Shown: positions 57,246-64,000 of the stretch, in pieces
Layout of the letters: each line of letters begins with the position of its first letter
Numbering within the stretch: position 1 is the first letter of the stretch
From: Brevundimonas subvibrioides
GTDB taxonomy: Bacteria > Pseudomonadota > Alphaproteobacteria > Caulobacterales > Caulobacteraceae
Length of the DNA: 64,000 bases
Direction of reading: 5' to 3'
Assembly: GCA_002280475.1 (NCBI GenBank)
Contig: NCEB01000019.1
Coordinates: 49,378-113,377, forward strand
Made by a program: the position numbers and the translations under genes
The notes under the pieces: generated by a model
Seen by the model: only the letters and a program-made list of their open reading frames with translations
Database searches by the model: none
Told to the model about the DNA's origin: nothing

Positions 57246-58543
57246 CCGCGACGCCGCTGGGCACCCCGCCCAAGCCTGCCGGGCCCTTCTCCGCCTGGGA
57301 GATCGGCCTGGCGCTCCGCTACTTGCGCGCCAAGCGCAAGGAGGGCGGGGTGGCGACCATCGCCATCATCAGCTTCGTCGGCATCATGCTGGCCGTCGCC
57401 GTTCTGATCAGCGTCATGAGCATCATGGCCGGGTTCAGGAACGAGTTGCTGGGTCGGATGCTGAGCTTCAACGGCCATATGTACGTCCAGGGCGAGGTGC
57501 TGAACGCCGCCGACCGGGACCAGGTCATCACGCGCATCGCCAATGTCCCGGGCGTCCAGAGCGTCAGCCCCCTGACCGAGAACCAGGCGCTGATCCGGGC
57601 GGCCGGGCAGACGACGGGGGCGATCGTTCGAGGGTTGCGTCCGCAGGATCTGGAGTCGATGCAGTATGTCGCGTCCAGCCTGTCGGAGCGCGCCCGCGTG
57701 AACTTCGGCCTCGGGGCCTACGGCGGCGACAACGTGCTGATCGGGCAGGCACTGGCGGACCAACTGGGTCTGCGCGTTGGCGATCCGATCCAGATCTATT
57801 CCCCGACCGGGGCCGACAGCGCCTTCGGCAATCTGGGCGGACTGGAGAAGACCTATGTCGTCGGCGGCACCTATTCGTCCGGCACGGCCGACTATGATCG
57901 CGCCTTCATCTTCATGCCCCTGGAACAGGCCCAGCTGTTCTTCGGCAAGGAGGGGCTGTGGGACGTCATCGAGCTGAAGGTCGACGATCCCGATCGGGTG
58001 CAGGCCTATCTCGAACCCGTCGCCACCGCCGCCGGGCCGGGGGCCTTCGTTCAGGACTGGCGCGACCGCCTGGCGGCCTTCTGGGGCGCGCTGAAGGTCG
58101 AGCGGGTGGCCATGTCGATCATTCTCGGCCTTGTCGTGGCCATCGCCGCCATGAACATCATCTCGGGCATCGTCATGCTGGTGAAGAACAAGGGCCGCGA
58201 CATCGCCATCCTGCGGACCATCGGAGCCAGCCCTTCGTCGATCCTGCGGGTCTTCTTCATGGCCGGGGCGACCATCGGCGTGGCGGGCACGCTGGCGGGA
58301 TTGATCCTCGGCCTGCTGTTCTGCCTGAACATCGGCCCGATCCAGCATTTCCTCGAGGCCATCACGGGGGTCCAGCTGTTCAACGCCGACGTCTATATGC
58401 TGGACGCCATCCCGGCCGAGGTCGATCCCGTGGACGTCTTCTGGGTCGCGGTCTGGTCTCTGGTCATGAGCTGCGTCGCCAGCCTGCCACCGTCGTGGAA
58501 CGCCTCGCGCATCGATCCGGTCGAGGCCCTGCGTTATGAGTAG
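57242..58543 (+). CDS. lolC: Lipoprotein-releasing ABC transporter permease (LolC/LolE family)
   Basis: This 433-residue inner-membrane protein has a helix near residue 45, a large periplasmic domain and three C-terminal helices ([21 protein letters not shown] and following). It works with LolD to release lipoproteins to the carrier. Start TTG 57242 overlaps proS. A single permease, rather than separate LolC and LolE, points to a homodimer. Confidence 0.94.
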   Translation: MTATPLGTPPKPAGPFSAWEIGLALRYLRAKRKEGGVATIAIISFVGIMLAVAVLISVMSIMAGFRNELLGRMLSFNGHMYVQGEVLNAADRDQVITRIANVPGVQSVSPLTENQALIRAAGQTTGAIVRGLRPQDLESMQYVASSLSERARVNFGLGAYGGDNVLIGQALADQLGLRVGDPIQIYSPTGADSAFGNLGGLEKTYVVGGTYSSGTADYDRAFIFMPLEQAQLFFGKEGLWDVIELKVDDPDRVQAYLEPVATAAGPGAFVQDWRDRLAAFWGALKVERVAMSIILGLVVAIAAMNIISGIVMLVKNKGRDIAILRTIGASPSSILRVFFMAGATIGVAGTLAGLILGLLFCLNIGPIQHFLEAITGVQLFNADVYMLDAIPAEVDPVDVFWVAVWSLVMSCVASLPPSWNASRIDPVEALRYE

Positions 58544-59237
58544 TCCCGTCCTGTCGCTGCGGGGCGTGACCCGCACCTACGCGACCGGCCAGGGCGGACT
58601 GACGGTGCTGAAGGGCGTCGATCTGGACCTGTTCCCGGGCGAATTGGTCGGACTGATCGGGCCGTCCGGCTCGGGCAAGTCGAGCCTGTTGCACGCCGCC
58701 GGACTGCTGGAACGGCCGACGTCCGGCGAGATTCGCATCGACGGCGAGGACGTCGGCGCGCTGGACGAGCGGGCTAGGACACGGTTGCGCCTCAGCCGCG
58801 TCGGCTTCGTCTACCAGTTCCACCACCTGCTGCCGGAGTTCGACGCGCGCGACAATGTCGCCCTGCCGATGCGGATCGCCGGCTGGCCGCTGGCGGAGGC
58901 CCAGGCCCGGGCCGAGGCCTCGCTGGCTTCGCTGGGTCTTGCCGAACGGACGCGTCACCAGCCGGCCCAGATGTCGGGCGGCGAGCAGCAGCGTGTCGCC
59001 CTGGCGCGTGCGCTCGCCAACGGCCCGCGCCTGCTTCTGGCCGACGAGCCGACCGGCAACCTGGATCCCGCGACCAGCCAGTCGGTGTTCGAGACCCTGC
59101 AGGCACTGGTCAAGGAGACCGGCGTCGCGGCCCTGATCGCCACCCACAACATGGAACTGGCCGGGCACATGGACCGCGTTTTCGCCCTGAAGGACGGCCA
59201 CCTGGAAGAGCGGCAGGCCGAAGCCCGGGAATACTGA
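58536..59237 (+). CDS. lolD: Lipoprotein-releasing ABC transporter ATP-binding protein
   Basis: This 233-residue ATPase shows Walker A GPSGSGKSS, signature MSGGEQQRVALARAL and Walker B LLLADEPTGNLD. It overlaps the permease gene by 8 bases. Confidence 0.96.
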   Translation: MSSPVLSLRGVTRTYATGQGGLTVLKGVDLDLFPGELVGLIGPSGSGKSSLLHAAGLLERPTSGEIRIDGEDVGALDERARTRLRLSRVGFVYQFHHLLPEFDARDNVALPMRIAGWPLAEAQARAEASLASLGLAERTRHQPAQMSGGEQQRVALARALANGPRLLLADEPTGNLDPATSQSVFETLQALVKETGVAALIATHNMELAGHMDRVFALKDGHLEERQAEAREY

Positions 59238-59291
59238 CGCAGCGGCGTTCGCGCCCTTCACCTGCGACGCTGTCGGGCTTATGAGCGACGC

Positions 59292-59876
59292 ATGACCTCC
59301 GACGACGTTCTGAACGAATTCCGCTCCGCCGGGGCCCTGCGCGAGGGGCATTTCGTGCTGTCCTCGGGGCTGCACAGTCCGGTCTTCCTGCAGAAGAATC
59401 TGGTGTTCATGGACGCCGCCCGCTGCGCGCGGCTGTGCAAGGCGCTGGCGGACAAGATCGTCGCGGCCGTGGGGCCGGTCGACGTGGCCATCTCTCCGGC
59501 GGTCGGCGGCATCATACCCGGCTACGAGACCGCCCGGCACCTGGGCGTGCCGTCCATGTACGTCGAGCGCGAGGGCGGGGCCTTCAGGCTGCGGCGGGGC
59601 TTCCATGTCGAGCCGGGCCAGAAGATCGTGATGGTCGAGGACATCGTGACCACGGGCCTGTCCAGCCGCGAATGCATCGCCGCGATCCGCGAGGCGGGAG
59701 GAGATGTCGTGGCCGCCGCCTGCATCGTCGATCGCTCGGGGGGGCGGGCGGATGTCGGCGTGCCGCTGGTGGCGCTGGCGACGCTGGACGTGCCCGCCTA
59801 TCCCGCCGACGCCCTGCCGCCCGAACTCGCGGCCCTGCCGGTCGAGGATCCGGGCAGCCGGAGGCTGGCCAAGTGA
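59292..59876 (+). CDS. pyrE: Orotate phosphoribosyltransferase
   Basis: This 194-residue enzyme adds phosphoribose to orotate in pyrimidine synthesis. [19 protein letters not shown] is the N-terminal signature and [13 protein letters not shown] the PRPP-binding motif. It overlaps pdxJ by 4 bases (GTGA). Confidence 0.96.
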   Translation: MTSDDVLNEFRSAGALREGHFVLSSGLHSPVFLQKNLVFMDAARCARLCKALADKIVAAVGPVDVAISPAVGGIIPGYETARHLGVPSMYVEREGGAFRLRRGFHVEPGQKIVMVEDIVTTGLSSRECIAAIREAGGDVVAAACIVDRSGGRADVGVPLVALATLDVPAYPADALPPELAALPVEDPGSRRLAK

Positions 59877-60640
59877 CCCAGCGCGTTCGTCTCGGCGTCA
59901 ACATCGACCATGTCGCCACGGTGCGGAACGCGCGCGGCGGCGCGTCGCCCGACCCGGTGCGCGCAGCGCGAGAAGCCCTGGCCGCCGGAGCCGACGGCAT
60001 CACGGCCCATCTGCGCGAGGATCGGCGGCACATCTCGGACGCCGACATCGACCATCTGTCGGCTGTCCTGCGCGAGCAGGAACGTCCGCTGAACCTGGAG
60101 ATGGCCGTGACGCAGGAGATGCTGGCCATCGCCCTGCATCACCGGCCCCACGCCGTCTGTCTGGTCCCGGAAAAGCGTGAGGAGCGCACGACCGAGGGCG
60201 GGCTGGACGTCGTCGGCGGTCACAACTGGATCACCCCCTTCGTGGGGCGGCTGAACGACGCCGGGGCGCGGGTGTCCCTGTTCATCGGCGCCGACCCGGC
60301 CCAGATCGAGGCGGCAAAGCGCACAGGCGCGGCGGTGGTCGAACTGCACACGGGGGCCTATTGCGACGCCGTGCGCGATGAGCGGCCTGAGGACGCCGCC
60401 GCCGAACTGGCCGCCCTGACCGCCGGGGCCGCCCATGCCCACGCCCTGGGGCTGGAGGTCCACGCCGGTCACGGCATCGACTACGAGACCGTCGCCGCCG
60501 TCGCCGCGATCCCGCAGATCATGGAGCTGAACATCGGCCATTTCCTGATCGGCGAGGCCATCTTCGTCGGCCTGGGTCCCGCGATCGGCCGAATGCGCGA
60601 CCTGATGGATCAGGCGCGCGGTCTGGAGGCTGCCGCGTGA
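59873..60640 (+). CDS. pdxJ: Pyridoxine 5'-phosphate synthase
   Basis: PdxJ performs the last ring-forming step of vitamin B6 synthesis. The 255-residue barrel starts [20 protein letters not shown] and includes [12 protein letters not shown] and [16 protein letters not shown] 59873 is the start; it overlaps acpS by 4 bases. Confidence 0.97.
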   Translation: MTQRVRLGVNIDHVATVRNARGGASPDPVRAAREALAAGADGITAHLREDRRHISDADIDHLSAVLREQERPLNLEMAVTQEMLAIALHHRPHAVCLVPEKREERTTEGGLDVVGGHNWITPFVGRLNDAGARVSLFIGADPAQIEAAKRTGAAVVELHTGAYCDAVRDERPEDAAAELAALTAGAAHAHALGLEVHAGHGIDYETVAAVAAIPQIMELNIGHFLIGEAIFVGLGPAIGRMRDLMDQARGLEAAA

Positions 60641-61038
60641 TCATCGGCGTCGGAGCCGACCTGAGCGACATCCGGCGTATCCAGACGTCGCTCGACCGGT
60701 TCGGCGATCGCTTCAAGACCCGCTGCTTTACCGAACTGGAGCGAACTCGGTCCGACCGCAAGCCGGACGCCGCCTGGAGCTACGCCAAGCGATTCGCCGC
60801 CAAGGAGGCCTGCGCCAAGGCGCTGGGCACCGGCATGCGGCGCGACGTCTACTGGAAGGACATGGGGGTGGTGAACCTGCCCAGCGGACAGCCCACCCTG
60901 GCCCTGACCGGCCCGGCGGCGGCGCACCTGGCCCGCCTGACACCGCCGGGGCACGAGGCGCGCATTCACCTGACCCTGTCGGACGAGCACCCCTATGCAC
61001 TCGCCTTCGTGGTGATCGAAGCCTTGCCGATGGCGTAA
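60637..61038 (+). CDS. acpS: Holo-[acyl-carrier-protein] synthase
   Basis: This 133-residue enzyme transfers phosphopantetheine to [24 protein letters not shown] and [18 protein letters not shown] hold the metal-binding Asp and Glu. GTG 60637 starts within the pdxJ stop. Confidence 0.96.
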   Translation: MIIGVGADLSDIRRIQTSLDRFGDRFKTRCFTELERTRSDRKPDAAWSYAKRFAAKEACAKALGTGMRRDVYWKDMGVVNLPSGQPTLALTGPAAAHLARLTPPGHEARIHLTLSDEHPYALAFVVIEALPMA

Positions 61039-61099
61039 TCGCGCTATACCCGTGCCGCGACGATCAGACCGCGTTCGGCGGGCGGGGACAGACCTTCAC

Positions 61100-62290
61100 A
61101 TGAGCGAAGAGCATAAGCACGGCGTGCCGGCCGACGGCGTGGAACCGGCTTCGGTCGATCTGCCCGACGCGGCCCCGGCCTCGACGGACCCAGCGCCGAC
61201 TGCGGGGACCGGAGAAGTCGACGCCGCGGAAGCCGCCTTCGCCGCCTCGGAAAGCGGCGTTCCGGTCGAGCCCGATGCGCCGGAGGAGGCCGATGCCTCC
61301 CAGGGCGACGTCAAGGATGCCGAACCCGTCGAGTCGACGCTCGCCATCGAGCCTGAGCCCGCTCCGGTCGAGCCCGAGCCCACCGCGCCGCCGGTCGAGC
61401 CGGTCGTGGCCGCCGCCGCCGCCGGAACCGTTGCAGCCTCGCGCCCGATCTGGAGCGACCAGGGCGACGCCCCCTTCGAGGAAAGGAAGGAAAAGATCCC
61501 AGGTCCCGCCCGCGTCCACGCCAGGGATGACGATGACGACGGCGGCCGCTCGGCCGGCTCCGAGACCCTGGAGATCGTCAAGACCGTCGTCGTGGCCCTG
61601 GCCATCGCCTTCGTGCTGCGGGTGCTGCTGTTCCAGCCCTTCACCATTCCGTCGGCCTCGATGGAGCCGAATCTTTACGAGGGCGACTACATCGTCGTGT
61701 CCAAGTGGGCCTACGGCTATTCGAAATACTCGTCGGGCCTGCCGATCAACCTGCCGCTGGGCGAGGACCGGGTGTTCGGCCGCGCGCCCGAGCGGGGCGA
61801 CATCGTGGTGTTCAAACTGCCGCGCGACGACAAGACGGACTACATCAAGCGCGTGATCGGCCTGCCGGGCGACCGCGTCCAGATGATCGGCAACGTCCTG
61901 CACATCAACGGCGCCCCGGTCGACAACGTCGTGGTCACGCGCGGCGAGGTCGCGGACATCTTCGGACCGCGCGCCATGACCCAGTCGCGCGAGACCCTGC
62001 CGGGCGGCCGGTCCTTCCTGATCCAGGATTTCGGCCCCGGTGGCGATCTGGACGACACCCCGGTCTATGAGGTGCCCGAGGGCTACTACTTCATGATGGG
62101 CGACAACCGCGACAACTCCATCGACAGCCGGGTTCAGGAATCCGCCGGCGTCGGCCTGGTCCCGGACGAGAACCTGGTCGGAAAGGCCGAGATCATCGCC
62201 TTCTCGTGGAGCCCCGGCGCCTCGCTGTTCAACCCGGTCAGCTGGTTCGCCAACGTCCGGCCCAGCCGCTTCTTCCGCGTTCTCGACTGA
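61100..62290 (+). CDS. lepB: Signal peptidase I with a long acidic N-terminal extension
   Basis: This membrane protease cleaves signal peptides. The catalytic Ser187 is in PSASMEP and Lys250 in YIKRVIGLPGD, with the C-terminal MGDNRDNSIDSR box. Unusually, about 155 residues rich in Glu, Ala and Pro precede the membrane helix (157-179), so the protein is 396 residues instead of about 250. I chose ATG 61100. It overlaps rnc by one base. Confidence 0.95.
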   Translation: MSEEHKHGVPADGVEPASVDLPDAAPASTDPAPTAGTGEVDAAEAAFAASESGVPVEPDAPEEADASQGDVKDAEPVESTLAIEPEPAPVEPEPTAPPVEPVVAAAAAGTVAASRPIWSDQGDAPFEERKEKIPGPARVHARDDDDDGGRSAGSETLEIVKTVVVALAIAFVLRVLLFQPFTIPSASMEPNLYEGDYIVVSKWAYGYSKYSSGLPINLPLGEDRVFGRAPERGDIVVFKLPRDDKTDYIKRVIGLPGDRVQMIGNVLHINGAPVDNVVVTRGEVADIFGPRAMTQSRETLPGGRSFLIQDFGPGGDLDDTPVYEVPEGYYFMMGDNRDNSIDSRVQESAGVGLVPDENLVGKAEIIAFSWSPGASLFNPVSWFANVRPSRFFRVLD

Positions 62291-63003
62291 TGGTGAACAC
62301 ACGGGCCGAGGCGGTGGCCGCTCTGGTCGACCGCATCGGCCACGATTTCCGCGACCCCGCCCTTCTGGAGCGGGCCCTGACCCATTCCAGCGTGGGGGAG
62401 GGGGCCGACAAGGCCGCGGGCAGGCCGGCGCGCCACAATGAGCGGCTGGAGTTTCTGGGCGACCGTGTCCTGGGCCTGCTGGTCGCCGACCGGCTGCATC
62501 GCGACCTTCCCGAGGCGGACGAGGGCGAACTGTCCTCGCGCCTGCATGCCTTGGTCGACAAGTCGGCCTGCGGTCGTGTCGGGGAGCGGATGGGGGTCGG
62601 GTTGGCGCTGCGTCTGTCGCCCGGCGAGACCAAGACCGGGGGGCGGCGCAAGGAGGGCGTCGTCGCCGACGCCATGGAGGCGATCCTGGCGGCGGTCTGG
62701 CTGGATGGCGGCGTCGAAGCTGCTCGCGCCGTGTTCGACCGCGCCTGGGCCGAGGAACTGGCTGCACCCGCCCCGCGCGCCCTGAACAATCCGAAATCCG
62801 CGCTGCAGGAATGGTCGCAGGGGCAGGGCAGGGCGCTGCCCGCCTATCGCGTCACGGGCCAGACCGGCTCCGATCACGCCCCGACCTTTACCGTCGAGGT
62901 GTCGATCCCGGGCCTCGAACCCTTGACCGCGCAGGGGCGTTCGCGTCAGGACGCGGAGAAGGCCGCCGCCACGGCGATGCTGAAACGTGAAGGCGTGATT
63001 TGA
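62290..63003 (+). CDS. rnc: Ribonuclease III
   Basis: This 237-residue double-strand RNase matures rRNA and regulates mRNAs. HNERLEFLGDRVLGLL is the signature with catalytic acids, and KSALQEWSQGQGRALPAY opens the dsRNA-binding domain. Its end overlaps era by 4 bases. Confidence 0.96.
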   Translation: MVNTRAEAVAALVDRIGHDFRDPALLERALTHSSVGEGADKAAGRPARHNERLEFLGDRVLGLLVADRLHRDLPEADEGELSSRLHALVDKSACGRVGERMGVGLALRLSPGETKTGGRRKEGVVADAMEAILAAVWLDGGVEAARAVFDRAWAEELAAPAPRALNNPKSALQEWSQGQGRALPAYRVTGQTGSDHAPTFTVEVSIPGLEPLTAQGRSRQDAEKAAATAMLKREGVI

Positions 63004-63899
63004 CCGAGACCTCCCAGACCCGCGCGGGCTTCGCCGCCATCATCGGCGCGCCCAATGCCGGCAAGTCCACGCTGGTGAACCGGCTGACCGGGTCAAAGGT
63101 CTCGATCGTGACCCAGAAGGTCCAGACCACCCGGTTCCCTGTGCGCGGCATCGCCATGGAGGGCGAGGCCCAGATCGTTCTGGTCGACACCCCCGGCATC
63201 TTCACCCCGCGCCGCCGCCTGGATCGGGCCATGGTCGCCTCGGCCTGGGGCGGAGCGCAGGACGCAGACGTCGTGGTCCATCTGGTCGACGCGGCCTCGC
63301 ACATCGCCTCGGAGGGCAAGGAAGGCCAGGCCGCCGATCGCCGCTCGGCCGAGGACACCGAGACCATCATCGCCAATCTGAAGGCAACCGGGACGCAGGT
63401 CATCCTGGTGCTGAACAAGATCGACGGCATGCGGCGCGACACCCTGCTGGCCCTGTCGCAAAATCTCTTCGAAACCGGCGTCTACAGCGAGGTCTTCATG
63501 ATCTCGGCCCTGTCTGGCGACGGCGTCGACGACCTGAAGAAGCGCCTCGCCGCGGCGATGCCCGAGGGTCACTGGCTGTATCCCGAAGACCAGTCCGCCG
63601 ACGTGCCGATCCGCGTCCTGGCCGCCGAGATCACGCGCGAGAAGGTCTATCTGCGCGTCCATGAGGAACTGCCCTATTCGGCCGCCGTCGAGACCACGGC
63701 CTTCGACGACAAGGCCGACGGCTCGGCCCGGATCGAACAGACCATCTATGTCGAGCGCGAGAGCCAGCGGCCCATCGTCCTGGGCAAGGGCGGCCAGACC
63801 CTGAAATGGATCCACCTGTTCCTGACCGTCAAGGTCGATCCGAAATGGCAGGACAGCCGTGCCCTGTACGCCCAGTTCGGGCTGGAGTTCGACGTCTAG
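63000..63899 (+). CDS. era: GTPase Era
   Basis: This 299-residue essential GTPase helps mature the 30S subunit by binding 16S rRNA. GAPNAGKSTLVNRL (G1), VDTPGIF (G3) and LNKIDG (G4) form the GTPase domain, and a KH domain (IVLGKGGQTLKWI) lies at the C-terminus. The start codon is TTG 63000, overlapping rnc. Confidence 0.97.
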   Translation: MTETSQTRAGFAAIIGAPNAGKSTLVNRLTGSKVSIVTQKVQTTRFPVRGIAMEGEAQIVLVDTPGIFTPRRRLDRAMVASAWGGAQDADVVVHLVDAASHIASEGKEGQAADRRSAEDTETIIANLKATGTQVILVLNKIDGMRRDTLLALSQNLFETGVYSEVFMISALSGDGVDDLKKRLAAAMPEGHWLYPEDQSADVPIRVLAAEITREKVYLRVHEELPYSAAVETTAFDDKADGSARIEQTIYVERESQRPIVLGKGGQTLKWIHLFLTVKVDPKWQDSRALYAQFGLEFDV

Positions 63900-63900
63900 G

Positions 63901-64000
63901 GTGTTCCACGTTCCGCGTTTCGCCGGGAACCACCCCCGGATCGTTCTGGCCGGTCTGATCGCCCTCGTGCTGCTGGTCGGCGCCGCCTTCGTCGCGACAG
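63901..64000 (+). CDS. N-terminus of an unidentified membrane or exported protein (cut by window end)
   Basis: GTG 63901, one base after the era stop, opens a frame of 33 codons to the window end with a basic start and a hydrophobic stretch (IVLAGLIALVLLVGAAFVA). Too short to identify. Confidence 0.55.
   Translation, partial: MFHVPRFAGNHPRIVLAGLIALVLLVGAAFVAT

Overview
The window is one contiguous piece of a GC-rich alphaproteobacterial chromosome. The best guess is Caulobacterales, probably Brevundimonas or a close relative. That is an inference from a class I lysyl-tRNA synthetase, a short prolyl-tRNA synthetase, a nuo operon peppered with small membrane and lipoprotein genes, the pyrE-pdxJ-acpS-lepB-rnc-era order, and numerous GTG/TTG starts with 4-base ATGA/GTGA overlaps. 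No phage, plasmid, transposase or CRISPR was seen.

Bases 1-31000 are a mosaic of short operons. They hold a cytochrome bd oxidase (cydA end, cydB and a DUF2474 small subunit that seems to lack an AUG/GUG/UUG start), a thiolase-esterase pair, queA, and an amidoligase coupled to a secreted internal-repeat protein. They continue with class I lysS, a glycine-zipper/SH3 envelope protein, an S24 repressor-like regulator, two tandem paralogues of unknown function, a damaged thioesterase pair, an MBL exonuclease, a short chlorite-dismutase-like protein, ppiD-trpE, and tpiA-secG-pyrG. The stretch ends with a flavin reductase/dehydrogenase pair, an autotransporter, a disrupted SPFH gene with a ribbon-helix-helix gene, a 5'-truncated glycosyltransferase and an FrhB-like flavoprotein. 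A tRNA-Asp and an AbgT transporter follow.

Bases 33849-50680 form the complete respiratory complex I operon, nuoA to nuoN. Extra small genes lie between nuoD/E, E/F, F/G and H/I, and inverted-repeat elements lie before nuoH and nuoL. Bases 50685-63899 hold birA, a vapBC module, coaX, rnj, mce, a DUF1467 gene, a lipoprotein gene, proS, lolC/E, lolD, pyrE, pdxJ, acpS, lepB, rnc and era. The window ends at the start of an unidentified membrane protein gene.

Two themes stand out. First, intergenic space is dominated by several families of paired inverted repeats, roughly 115-185 bp each, plus a 36-bp dispersed repeat; some have become coding termini of neighbouring genes. Second, three genes at 13.3-14.1 kb, 28.2-29.0 kb and 29.3-30.5 kb look as if each lost an internal or 5' segment. 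The most promising little-described items are the amidoligase/repeat-protein operon (7020-8659), the hairpin that both looks like a terminator and covers the only Shine-Dalgarno at 12405-12436, and the tandem paralogues at 12495-13267.
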